From contig JAUIRK010000936.1 of NCBI GenBank assembly GCA_030549495.1, positions 186,001 through 250,000 on the forward strand: a stretch of 64,000 nt of DNA. The letters run 5' to 3'. Numbering within the stretch: the stretch's first letter is position 1; each line of letters begins with the position of its first letter. The position numbers were made by a program, and so were the translations under genes. Source of the stretch: Nectonema munidae. Lineage: Eukaryota; Nematomorpha; Nectonematoida; Nectonematidae. Positions 23,920-37,600 of the stretch are shown in pieces. The notes under the pieces were generated by a model that was given only the letters and a program-made list of their open reading frames with translations, searched no databases and had not been told where the DNA came from.

Positions 23920-25369
23920 CAATTTTTTTGTGCTCCCCATTGATCCAATTTGTGCCATTGAGAAATAATAAAAAATTTTATATAAAAAATAAAGATTGAA
24001 AAATTTCAATTTTTTTCTTATAATTTTACTTCTACAAGTTTTTGGGATTAAATAGGTTAAGCGAAAAGGAGTCTGAAAAAATTACCCGTATCGACAAATA
24101 AACCCTAACAGCATTGGATCAAATTCTGATTTTTAAAATATTCAATAAAACACTCTATCTTTAAAAATAGAAAATACAATATAAATACAAATACCTCTAT
24201 CGCGAAAACTAAAAATACAACTGGGCATTTTTAATCTCTATTTTAGCGACCTCAAATGAAGAGCATGAGAAAGATTGTTTTGTAGCTATTCTTGTCGACA
24301 TCTGAACCCTCATACTGCCTACATACACCCCCTAAATAACTGGAACTTTTGGGCGACAATATAACAAGTACTAGAGAATCATGCCAGAATAACGATTACT
24401 TGAAAGATATAAAACAAAATTTATTTTAAAAAAGTAAATCCTAATATTTATTTATTAATTAGATGATATTTTAAATCAAAATAAGTTTCACTTAGCAAAT
24501 TAATATCGGCGTCATTGCTAGTTGTGTCCTTGGTTTAGGAGTAACGTTGGTGTGGTTTGAAGCATAATAATATTACGAAACACAGAGTAGAAAATTGGGG
24601 ATGAAAGCAAAATGCTGCAAATAGAACATATGTTACAAAGAAAAATCTTGGTCATTTTTTGACTGAGTGGAGGTTGGTTTAAGAGCCAGGAACAACAATA
24701 CTATTAATTAAATTCAATACACAGCCTTCATCAAAAGATTTTTCTCACTAAAAAGGCGACATTTTATTAACGGAATAGCAAAAACCCATAAAAATTATGA
24801 ATTCTATTCTCAAGTAGAGTAACGAATTTAGGCTATACACGGATATTTTCGATGTTACACTAAAATTAGCAATATAGTGAGGATAAATGGGATGTTTAGT
24901 TTATCCCAATGAATAACTATATTTACGTGCTTTGTGAATGTAATGTTATCCCATTATTCACTACTGCATTTTCTTATCCTTCAAATCCGATCTGATCCCT
25001 GCACTAATATTTCAGAATTAATTTTGTTTATAATTAGAATTTAAAACAGATTTACTAAAAAGTTTGGAGCTCCCAATTTAAAAACATTTTACCAAGGGTT
25101 GCCACAGAACAACGTATTTAAAAGGAACTTGTTCATAAAGCATTATAGTCTTACTTATACAAAAAAATATATATATTTGAACATTGTTTAATTATTTTGA
25201 ACTAAGTAGATGTACCATAAATAATTACGAGTAAATATAGAAAGCTTTGAAGGAATGGAAAGGATTTTTAGCAAGCCAGAAAAATACAATGAAAGAGAAG
25301 GGATAAAACAACTTTGAATAAATGATGATAAATTTGAATTAGATAAGAATGTGTGTATATTTTTGCTAA
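23920..25369. other. No gene; AT-rich spacer
   Basis: Nothing coding. At about 24945 gttatcccattattcactac resembles the left end of the MITE at 16154. Confidence 0.4.
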
Positions 25370-25375
25370 TTTATT
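25370..25375 (-). promoter_or_regulatory. Likely polyadenylation signal of PIP4K
   Basis: AATAAA on the minus strand about 125 bases after the stop codon. It is the nearest clear one, but the sequence is AT-rich, so chance occurrence is possible. Confidence 0.45.
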
Positions 25376-25500
25376 ACAAAAAACATTAAATATAAAACTA
25401 AAAAGAAATAAAAATTTAAATAATTTCATAAGCAAAATGCTGTATTGAATATTTAGTATAGAATGATTTAAACGACTAAGAAATGTCCTTTTCATTTCTT

Positions 25501-25685
25501 TCAGGTGATGATTCGCTCAATAAAATCCAAAAATCGTTTGCTGTATTGCTCTGGATTGACTGTCGATATTTCGGCTTCATTTCCATGTTTCACTGTTTTC
25601 ATTCCATGAGCAGCTCTTTTACGCATTCCATAATGAGTCAAAATGTCGATAATTCCCATGTGGTAAACAAACTTCTTAGGCAGAA
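25501..25685 (-). CDS. PIP4K2: PIP4K exon 9 (activation loop, stop)
   Basis: Acceptor TTTTAAG; ends at TGA 25503-25501. It encodes [39 protein letters not shown] and [12 protein letters not shown]. It lies 7.1 kb from exon 8, the intron having grown by transposon insertion. Confidence 0.95.
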
Positions 25686-28600
25686 CTTAAAAGTAAATAC
25701 TTTTTAAAATTCAAAGTGTAACAGGAAAAGCTTATCACCTTACAAAATCAGTTCTAAATAGAAACAAAATCGTTGTTACTTTTCAAAACGGGAAAAACTA
25801 TGGATGAATACGCTTATCGAAGTGATTACATTGTTGAGATTACAAAAATTTTGGATGTAATTTTCAATATGAAGAAATCAATTTAATTGGCCTCAAATAA
25901 CTTTTAAAGTTTTTTACTAACATGATATTAATTAGCCAAAAAATAGGCTACACTGAACACAAATGAAAAATTAATGGAAAAAATCAGCGAAATGTTTCTA
26001 ATTATTTATTACTAATGTCTTCTGCAGACCTACTTTCACATTTCAAAACATATGTTAGTCATTAAAATGACTATGTACATCTTTTAACCAATGAAAAACA
26101 AGGAAATTGATAAAGAAATCAAGAAAATAGAAACAATTGTACTCATGTAGTTTTCGTAAAAATTTTGCAGAAAAAAATCTAGAAACATCAAAAAGTTTAC
26201 GGTAAAGATATTTCAAAAATTTCAGATAAAATAAAAAATGTACACCATTCAACTGATCTCTTGTGATGATATTTATAACTTTAATAATAATTTAAAATCT
26301 CATTATTTTTTCTAATTCCAAAATTAATAAACATTAAATGAATTTTAAACACAAATTTTTAAAAACATTAAACTTGAAAAATTTAACTAAGCTTGTGCCT
26401 TCTCTTATATAGGCATAAGATTATACAATGGCAGTCAAATAATAGTAAACTAGGACTTTAAGAAAAAATTATATAACAAACTTCGATCTCGAAATACAAA
26501 ATCTTTTCAACATAATGTTCCATAATTTTATTTTCTTTAAAACTTAGTATTCACTATACTAAATAAACAAATCACTTTACGGATATATCATGGATTTTAA
26601 AAAAAAATTATTTTGAGTGTAACATCAAGTAAAACTTCTATAATACGTACACACTTGGGACTGACACTAATGTCTTTATTAGAAAAGTGTCTTTATTGAA
26701 GAAATGAATGCTTAAAAATTGATACTTCAGACTAAAACATTAATCACAATAAAGTGTCCTTTTTTCGAAAATATATATTTGTACCAATATTTTTCATTGA
26801 AGACGGGCATCTTCAAAATAAAGTGTTTCCTCCACGTTCCTTTTTCTCTAGTTTCATTATAGATGCGGCATTATCACCGCGTTTCTTTTATATCCTTTTT
26901 CTTTTACTAAAACTATTAAACAAATGTCCATTACTACACTTAACAATGAATATTATATAAAATATTTCAATTAATAGTGAAAGCGCGCTACTGAGACTAC
27001 AGTCTACAGACTAGATCCCACGGTTCCAAATCTCCAATATATTTATAAACTCCTTTTCAAAGAAATCACCTTAAATGCGAAGCCTTGCCCCCCCCCCCTA
27101 ATCGGCGTCCCCAAACCAAGAAAAGTTGTGAAAAAACTTGCTTACAACGAAGTATCAATTTCCGAATCATCTATGCAACTGATAAGTTTTAAATCACACA
27201 CCTAGATTGATCAAATGATACGATAAGTTGCATTTAAATTGGACATATAATAAAATAGAAAAAAATCTTAAAAAACAAGAAATAAGATGATAATCAAGCA
27301 AATCGATATAAAATAAAAGTATTACACGCTTCCTCACCTACATCTTGAATAAAAAAACCTATACTCAGGAGTAAGAGTAGCAAAGGAAGACTATGCAATT
27401 TTGCTTTCGAAACAAATGTTAGGCAATAGATAACATATTTTGTCAGTGTGATGTCATCCCAGTTCTTTCGAGGTAAAACTCGGCCATAGTGAAAATCGCT
27501 TTGTATGAACTAAATCTCAATCCCCCCCCCCCCAGGTTCGCTCTAATGCGATTTTTGTTTCAATAAAAATGGAAATGTAAATATCAGAGCGGAGTTAAAA
27601 ATTAATAAGAATTATAATAAAGGATATACATTGCTACATTTGAGAAAACAGATTTAAGAACCCGAATCTTTTGTCAGTAGTTAAAAATAAGGCCTGCAAG
27701 AAATTGACTCTTTTGGCGGGTTCATAGTCAAAACGTCCGAAATCCAAAACGTCCGAAAAAATGTCCGAAAACCAATTTTTTTGGATTATAATGAATTTGG
27801 CTAAAAAAAAATCATTTTAAAATCAAACACTTCTGAAGATTATGATTTTAAAATATGTAACCCAATTTTGGAAAAGTCTCGGAAAAAGTTGTACTAATTA
27901 GTCGAATTTGCAAGACTTAAATTAGACTTGCTATCAATATAATCAAAGGAAAAACTACACGATTTGAATGGATTTTAAGATATTGGAATGAATTTTTATT
28001 TATTCCAGTAAAAAGACACTCTTGATTTTAGCGCATTTTTCATTTAAATCTAAAATGTGTAAAGTTTTAAACTAAAAAAAGAATTTTTTTTAATAAAGAA
28101 ATTTTGTGCTCAATTTTTCAGTTTTTTTCCTCAACAATTTTGATTCTCGAAAAAAATGTTTTTTTAGGATTCAGATACTGTTAATCTAATTTTCGGACGT
28201 TTTGACCAGGCACCCTTTTGGCGTATATCCTATTACAAAGTAAAACGACATCGGAAATTCAAACATAACCTTTCTACTTTCGATGAGAATTCTCTCAACA
28301 TTGCAACGCATCTCTTTTTCACGTTAAGTAAAATCAGGAAAATGTTTCTTTGGAAAAGCCTGCTTGTTTTATACTTTTATGTATAAGTATAGTTGAATGC
28401 GCCATCCATACATAATCCGTATACGATAGCGGTACAAGGTGACCAGCGTTTTTCAAACTTTTTTTACTGCGACCCATAGCAAGAACGACTGTTTGCATCA
28501 CGACCCATAATACTTTGGTGTAATAAGACAAACACTGTTCCGATATACGTTCATTTATTCAGCATCTTTTTTGTCACGACCCATTTTATTTTTCATGCGA

Positions 28601-31600
28601 CCCACTGAAGGGTCGGGCCCACGGTTTGAAAACGCTGAATTAGACCATTATACTAGCCATCAGATGGCTCTTCTTAATTGAGGCGAGGAATGCATTTTCC
28701 AAAGTTTCGAAGGATTTTTGAATGTGAGAAAAAAGAATATAAAATGTGTTATTTCTGTATCTGTTTACACTAGAGATTTGCAATAGATAATAATATAAAT
28801 ACAGTAGAACTCCGTTATTAAGACCACCTTTGGGACTAAACTTTATTGGTCGTATTATCGGGGTGGTCCTAATTGTGAATTTTTTAGTTAACAGACGTGA
28901 ATCATAAAAAACAAAGAAAACACATTAAAGCTTTATTTTGATTTAAAAAAAGAATCAATCGTTACTTGTTTTTTTCCGGTTTTCACAAAAGAATAATTGT
29001 TGCTGAAGTAAGGATTCTGCTTTTGATAGGTGCATCCAGACATCACTCATGTCCTTTTCGAGGCAATACTCTTTTACTTTCTCAATCATATGTAACGCTT
29101 CATTTGAGCTAATGCCAGACTGAACCGTTTCTTCCTCCTTATCTTCTTCATCATCACTTTCATTTTTATCTGCTTCATTAAGATATTCATTCACCATTCT
29201 TTCTTCCCAACCCTCAGAGAGCTTTTCTGACGTCTCTACATCTTCATCTATTGAGCTATACAGATCAGCTGTCATTTTGTTAGTTATATTTAACCTACTT
29301 GTCACTTCGTCTATCAGTCCATTCAGTGAATGATAGTTTTCAGTTTCTTCTTCACTGGTTATTTCATCAATATGAAATCCACTCTTTTGAAAACATTTTT
29401 GAAGAGTAGACTGTTTACATTTTGAAACTGCATGTGTAATCCAGTTACAAGCTTGTAGCACATTAACCAACTTACTCATGTTCGAAGCATCTTCCGCAGA
29501 ATCGATCTTCAACAAAATGTGCCGTAAAAGTTGTTTTTGATATGTTGTTTTGATAAACTGGATTATTCCTTGATCGAGTGGTTGAAGAACAGAAGTGGTG
29601 TTGACTGGCAAGAAAACTAATTTGATGTTCGTCATTTCAATTTTGGTGTGAGATGGTGCATTATCTAAAAAGAGAAGCACATTACGTTTTTGATGTCGAA
29701 GTTTATGATTAAAGGTTTTCAACCATTCGCTGAAAACGCTTGAAGTCATCCAAGCTTTTTTGTTGTATGACCATTTAAAGTTGAGCTTGTCAACATTAAC
29801 ATTTTTAAAACAGCGAGGCTTTTTGTTGTGTCCAATGATGAGTGGGTTTTCAAATTGACCATTCATATTAACGCAAAGCGAGACTGTGATTCTATTCTTC
29901 GATTTTTTTCCACCTATACACTGCTCCCCTTTCACTTTCAAAGTTTTATTAGGTAAGCATCTGTAAAATAAGCCCGTCTCATCCATATTTAGATATCCTC
30001 ATATTTATAATTTTTAATCAATTCTCCAACTTTCACCTTCCATTCTTCTACGGATTCCATATCTACAGATCCTTTTTCGCCACAAATTGCTCCAAATTTT
30101 ATTGAATGCCTGTTTTTAAATCTATTCAACCAACCCTGTGATGCTTTAAATCATGTTTACCCAGTTTTTCAGCAAAAATAAGTGCCTGTTCTTGTATCAT
30201 TGGTCCAGATATAGGCACATGTATACTTCTGGCTTTCTGGAACCATTGCCAAGCTAGCTCATCTATATCTTCAAAGTTCGAGGATGTTGAAACTCTTTTC
30301 CTCTTCATTGATGTATTCGAACTCATGATTATATTTTTACGCTAAAAAATAGATTGGACTTGGGTTTTGCTTACATTGAATTTTTCTGCCAACTGCCTTT
30401 GACTTCTGCTAGTCGAATCTTTCAACAATTCAATTTTTTCTCCCAAACTTAGCTCACTTCTTTTTAACTTTTTTTCACACATTTATGCTTAAATCTAAAT
30501 AAGATATTCAAATTCAATATTAAAGAAAGGAAAAAAATTTAAAGAGAAAAAAAATATAAGAATAAATGACAATGTACTACTAGTATTGATTTAACTAAAA
30601 AACAAGAGCTAAAAATTTTTCTCTCTATCTAATAAATCTAAATAAGATATTCAAATTCAATATTAAAGAAAGGAAAAAAATTTAAAGAGAAAAAAAATAT
30701 AAGAATAAATGACAATGTACTAGTATTGATTTAACTAAAAAATTTTCTCTCTATCTAATAAATCTAAATAAGATATTCAAATTCAATATTAAAGAAAGGA
30801 AAAAAATTTAAAGAGAAAAAAAATATAAGAATAAATGACAATGTACTAGTGTTGATTTAACTAAAAAACAAGAGCTAAAAAATTTGAATTTAGAAAGTTT
30901 CAATTACAAAATTGCAAAAATCTTAATAAATTAAAAAAAATTATGATGAATCTAGCTAACCTAAGGAAAGTTTTAATATCATTTAAAAAATAAGAATAAT
31001 AAATTGACTATCTATGTTAGAAGAAAAAGAAAAAGTTTATGTATGAAAAAGATATCTTAAACACGTGGTAATATAAAACATAAACCAGATTAAAACTTGA
31101 ACAAGATGAACTGAAAATTTATTCTAAAAAATGTTTTTTGTCAAAAAATTCAAAAAAAATTTCATCTTATTTAATAGTACTAGAGCAAATTTTTAGATTT
31201 ATTATAGCATTTTTGGAAAAAACTTTTTATGAAAATTGTTAGGTGTAGTTAAATGTTTTCTACAAAAATTAGTGGTCTCAATAGCGAAATATAGGTGGTC
31301 TTAATACCGAAACTTTACTATGTGTGTATGAATACATTTTTAAACCGGTCCATGAAAAAGTGGTCGGATTTGCGGGGTGGTCTTAACATCGGGGTGGTCG
31401 TTAACCGGGGTTCTACTGTATACAATAGATTAATTATTTATAATTTCTATTTGTGGTTCGTATCATGAATTTGTAGAAACAAGAAAAACAGCTACCAATG
31501 ATGTAATAGGTGTTAGTAGATTTATTCAGTGTATATTTAAAAAAGGTTTAAAGTTAAGCCAATCGGCATATCTGGGAGGCACGATATTTGGCTGGTAATG

Positions 31601-34600
31601 CAGATATAGCTTTTATATATTATTTTCATTTTTTATGAATACATTAATATTTTTAAGAGTGCATACGAATAAAATATCAAAAATTTAACCAACCAGTTAT
31701 GGAGTAGAAAGCCCTTTATCAAGTTTGTAGATAAAAGAATTAAATCAATGGGAAGAGAGCCTTTGAAATGAAGTATTGGTAAGAGAAGAACTATGTTCGG
31801 GCTATGATAAGAGATGTAACTATGTTTCGCTTTTCAATCGTTAACATCATGCTATGTCAATTTCCTGTTTCACAGCCATCAATTCTATTGAAGTCAGTTC
31901 TTCTCTTCCAATACTTCATTTCAAAAGCTCTCTTCCCATTTACTTGATAAAGGGATTTATACTCCGAAACTGGTTGTTTTCATATTAAAAATAAAGTGTC
32001 CTTTTCTTTCAATATTTTACAGTTATATAAATTTATTAATTTTAATTCAATTGGCATTATTGTCAAACAAATCATTTCTAAATTTTAAAAAATCGTCCTT
32101 CCCACCAATAATTTCAGCGTTAAACATAATACGAACGATGTAGGCAGTCTTAAATTTAAGAATGAATATAAAAAAGACGCACAACTTGTGAAGGAAGAGC
32201 GTATTGACTTGATTGATATACATATCCTCTTTTTTGTGAAAACTAAATGAATTGACTTTGTTTGAAATGCTAATTTACGACTTTTTTGAAATACTAAGTA
32301 GAATTACGTTTACGCTCAAAAGCATCCTTTTTATGATATAACTCTTATTTGTAACTGAATTAATGTCTATGATAATTTAAGCTAATCTTCAAGATAAAAG
32401 GGTACACTTGAATAAAAAAAGCATATCATTGTATATACTCTAGTGTAAAAATTAATCAATCAAGATATTTAAAATATAAAATGATCAATAATGAACTATA
32501 TGCACAGTACGTTCTCTAAGATTGTGGTTTAGGAGAAATTCTATAATGTATATAATAAAAGAAACGAATAGCTAATTTTTTTGAATGTAGGCCTAGATAC
32601 TGCATTGCAGCTTGCATTGGTAAAGAGATTGGCATCTCTTAGGCAACATTTTTTTTTCTAATTCTATTTCACGAGATGTGAGTGCAAGTTGGGTACACAA
32701 TTTTGGAGATAATGCAGTCAAATATTTACATGCTTTATAACACTTCAGAAAATGAAAGGATACTTGCGTCAGAGCTTGGCACTGCAAAAATATCAATTTT
32801 GCGCTTAACAAGTGTTGTGAACCAATTACTCTGTTCTTCACTTATTGCAAGTTTTTCTTGCTTCTGCTTGAACTTTAAGGATTTTAGTTCGTCATAAAAC
32901 AATTCGGAGTCTTCCGAAGAGAATGTTTCACCTTCGGAAAAGTGGTGATATGGCTCTTTTTCTTTTAAAGGGGTTTTACCACTAGCTTCCTCTTCCAAAT
33001 TCACTTCATGAATTCCAACCAAGAGACTATAATCCATTAGTTTATTATCTGACATGAACTAAAAATTTAATTAAATCAATTTATGCGCACGTAAATTTCA
33101 ACAGCAATTCTTGACTTTTTTTTAAAACATGGATATTCATTAGAGTGCATAGTTTGGATCAGGGTCAGAGATGCAGGGTCAAGGGGAAAAAGTCCAACCC
33201 GACTTCGTATTTAGAACCTTATTAAATTTAACGCCAACTCTTCATTTCCATCTTAAACTGAAGAAGGGTGCTAACAAAAACTAAACTTTTTTTATTTGAA
33301 ATAATTAAAAAATAAACCCGACTCATACCCCTCTAAAATCACCGACTCCATATCCCTGATCAGAGTAGATCAAATTTTGATTGACTAAGAAGCAAAAGAA
33401 AAAAATTGAGGACAAAGACCAATTTGCAAAAAAAGGTGACTTTAAGGTTAAACCATAATATTAATTGGAAGGATATCGTTAATGCAGAATGAATAAATGA
33501 TTCTGAACTACAAGTCTGTTTTTATGATAATTCTCCTTATATATATGCGAATTCATTTTTTCATACTTTCTAAGTCAGTGGTTCTCAGCCTATTTTACCC
33601 CCGCACCCCTAAAAAATTGCTATTATCTCGCACCCCCTACAATTTAATCCAAAAAAAGATGTTTTCATTTTTGAAATTAATGTGTAAACATTAATTAGAT
33701 TTGTAGAAAAGAAAAATATCAAAATTTTATATTTGAATTAACCCTTACAAAAATAATATCTCTTATGTACAAAATAAAAAAATTAAAAGCTAAGCAACTA
33801 GTTTCCAAACGTTGAAGAAAAAATTTGAATTAAAAAAAATCTAACGTACGGATAGGAAAAGTTAACACAGATTAACATTTGGATATACTTTACATAAAAT
33901 AATCACTTACTTAAATATTTACAAGGTGAAAATCAAAGGCTGATTTCCAAAAGTTTTTTAGTATTTTAATCCAATGACGCTTTTGTTCTTGTTTCTGGCT
34001 TATGAGATTTTCAAAGCTAGGAACTATTTTGCATGATGCAACACGCAAGTCTGCTTGTGCATTCAAGCCGTTTCTAGACTTTGTTTTAACTGACGAAAGA
34101 GTGCTAAATCCTACCTCGCATGAGTATGTTGTCGCAAAAGGAATTAGCACGGCTAGTGGAGTTTCACAAATTTTTGGAAACTTAAACATAGACCAATACT
34201 CTTCCAAAGTTTTATTCTCAAATTGCATTTTAAGAGATCTTCTTTAGGCTTCAAAATCCATTTTTCAGAAATTTCAAGCTTTCCAACGTCAAAATATTTA
34301 TCAAATGATGTTAACAGCACTCCCAAATGAGTCGCAATTTCTTCACAAACACTAGGAATCAAGCTCGACGTTCCATTATCATCCACTATTTCTTCAAGTG
34401 ATGGAAAATTAGAATAATCCCTTCTTTTCAATCGTTGGCACCACAGAGACAGCTTTTCTTTTAAATGCATTTAGCTTTTCATAACAATTCAAATTTTGCC
34501 TTGAAGTGATACACTCAGATCATTCATACGAGTGAATATGTCAGTCAAATACGCTAAGATTTGGTTGCATTCCTGCAATTCTAACTCTTCAAACAGATCA

Positions 34601-37600
34601 TATTAATTTTAAACTTTTGCACGCGACAGCCAGCGGACTTCTGTGTGGAAAAGTAAAACTGCATGTTCACTACCAAGATCTTCATAAAGTGACTTAAAGA
34701 AGCGATGATTAAGAGCACGACCCCTAATCTAGTTTATGGTCTTCACAGTAATATCAAGGACTTTTTTCAATTTTGGAGGCAACGTTTTTGATGCCAAACC
34801 ATGACGATGAAGGAAACAGTGAGTACCTTGCAAGTGTGCAATCTCTTGTTTCATTAATGTAGTAAATACAGATTTATTTCCCGGCATAGCAGGAACGCCA
34901 TCAGTGCACACAGAGCCAATACTTCGCATATCTAACACATGTTTTACAAAGAAGTCTTTCACAAACTGAAACACAACTTTTACTTTGGTGGTTGTTTGTA
35001 GTTCTTCACAGAAAAGGAAGTTCTCCTTTATGGTACCACCATGAACATATGTCACCAGTGCAATTAGGATGACTGCAATTTGAAACACCTGTAGTCTCGT
35101 CCAACTGGAGGGAGATTTTCAAGGGGCTAGCCTTTATATGCGAGATAACCTGTTCCAAAATTTACAAACTCAAATCAGCAATTCGACTCTAAATAACATT
35201 ATTTGATAAGGGTACTATTAAGGGTTCAAGCTTGTTTCTTGCTTCATTTCTGAGAATAGTTGTAGCGATTTCTAAAGCATATGATTTGATAAGCTCTTCT
35301 GCAATAGTATGAGGTTTCTTAGACTTTACTATTCTAAACGCTACTTGGTATGAAGCCATCAGTAATGGTTTGTCAATAGATACAAAATCTAATTTTGGAA
35401 GAGTTGTTCGCAAATCAAAACGGGCTCTCTCGCAAAGATTTTTTATCTTGGCCGACAACATTGGCCCTGTCATGTCTTTTGATACAGTTTTCTCGCAGCT
35501 TAGATGGCTTCAAATTTGCGTTAGAGAAAAGAGTTTCAGAAAGCATGCATTGAGGCTTTTGCAAATGTGGTTTTTCGTTGCAAGTGAAACCAAAATGTAC
35601 GTATTCCTCATTCCATTTCCTTTTCTTCGGCATGATGAACAACTATGACAATAGTCTGAAATAAAATTAAAAATAATGTTAACTATAAAAAATTTAGTGT
35701 AAATTTCAATCTAAAATTCAATTTTTTTAATGTAAAATTATGGTTCTAGGACAATTATCCGCTGGACAACATCCGACCATATTTTCATTTGAAAATCTAT
35801 TTATTTAGGAAAAATTATTCAAAAAAATGTTGAAATTATAAAAAAAGACATTCAAAAATAATTTTTTAACTATAATTTGAAATTATGAGCCATATAATCA
35901 TAATTAATTACTTCATAAATACTACTTGATCTAAAATTAATTTTATCTCAAAGACTAACTTTGAAAATAAACTTTATAATTAATCACATCACAAAAACTA
36001 CCTCTAAAATTTTTTAAATGATTAAATAAATCAAATACATTGTAGTAAATGTCTGGAAGCGAAAGGGAGGTTGTCTAACAACCGTAATTATAGTATTAAT
36101 TTAAAGTAAAATTAAAAACAGATTCATTACCACTTTACCTAAAAAGGATAAAAATAAAGTCAGCGCAATGACTTATTTTAGAAAATAAATTCAGATAAAT
36201 AAAAATTAAAAAAAAATTAAGCAAAAATAAATGCTAAAGATATTGTATAATGAAGAAAAACTTGGTAAAAAAAATAAGACTAAAAGAATAAAAAAGTGTA
36301 CTTTATAATTATATTTTAAATAGTTATTTTGAAAATTAAATATCTTAAAATTTATTTTTTTCAAAATATTGCTGAAATGATGTATTACAAAATTTATTTA
36401 TTAGTTCTTAATTAGAACTAATTAGTTTATTAATTAGTTTAATTAGTTTATTAATTAGTTTTGTTTTTAAGTTAATTAAAATGATTTTAAAACAAGGTGA
36501 AATTATCAAAACTAATATAAAGTGGGTCAATTTACCATGTTTTTTCCGAGTGTAGATCATTTTTCTGTCATTAAGAAGACCATTCCCGCACCACTTGGAG
36601 TATTGTCTCGCACCACCTGGAGTAATATCTCGCAAAGCGTTTCACATTTCCCTTTCACATGTATGATTAATGTGAATTTTTATAAGCATTTTGGAAGATT
36701 TTTGGTATGAATTTGGTAAAGTATGATACTATAAATCGTGATATTATTTCAGAATTATCCAGCGTATTTTTAATAAATTTTTTTTTTCAAACTTTTAGTA
36801 AAAAATATTGCAGAGTGGAACATCATTTTACAGACGAATATACTTTTTGAATTGCTATTTACAACACTGCAAGTAAATCGATTATCAAAATTTCTACAAA
36901 ACTTGATTTAAATCTCACACATCAATGAATTTGATTTCATTAGTGATCCATTATCAATTTGTAGGCGAGTGCTTATATAGGCGATTCATCGTGGATCTCT
37001 CGTCACTACTAAACTTTGATCTCAACATTACAAAGAAAAAAATGAAAGTTTTAGGTTCACACGAAAATAGAATAGCAAATTATATCATCGTTAGATGGCA
37101 CCACGCCAAAAACACGTGGAATAATTAATATATAAAAAAATTACCTTACAATCTTGTCTTAAAATCTCCAGAATGATTTCTTTATTTTCTTTTCCCAGAG
37201 AAACCACAATTTTGTCTTTTACAAAATCATTGTCTTTAAAAGTTGGAAGCTCCTTTGACTAATAATATAAAATGGATAAAGCTAATAAGCCAAAAATATG
37301 CTAAAATTACATCTCTTTTGGGCATTTTATTCATGAATAAGAACAATGAATGCTTTACGAACCCAAATTTTTTATTATTATTATCAGTAACTGCGTATCC
37401 ACGTGGCTGACTTAGAGTTAGCATCTTTGAAAGCAGCGAGAAATGTTATAACTTTGATGAAAAATTTGTAGATAGGTGTACTCAGCTTAATGTCAAGAAG
37501 AGCATAAATAGATCTTACCTGGGGTAACATTAAGTTTTAAATTAATTGATTTTTACAATTTTTCAAAAGGTTGGCAATCTTGATGTAACATGGATTACAT

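Larger units (their letters stand above)
28802..31418 (-). mobile_element. Full-length Tigger/pogo transposon
   Basis: 2617 bp flanked by TA on each side. Terminal repeats: cagtagaactccgttattaa on the left, and cagtagaaccccggttaacg read from the right, both leading to ttaagaccacc. It carries one transposase gene on the minus strand and a tandem repeat between the gene start and the right end. Inserted in PIP4K intron 8, in the same orientation as the kinase. Confidence 0.93.
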
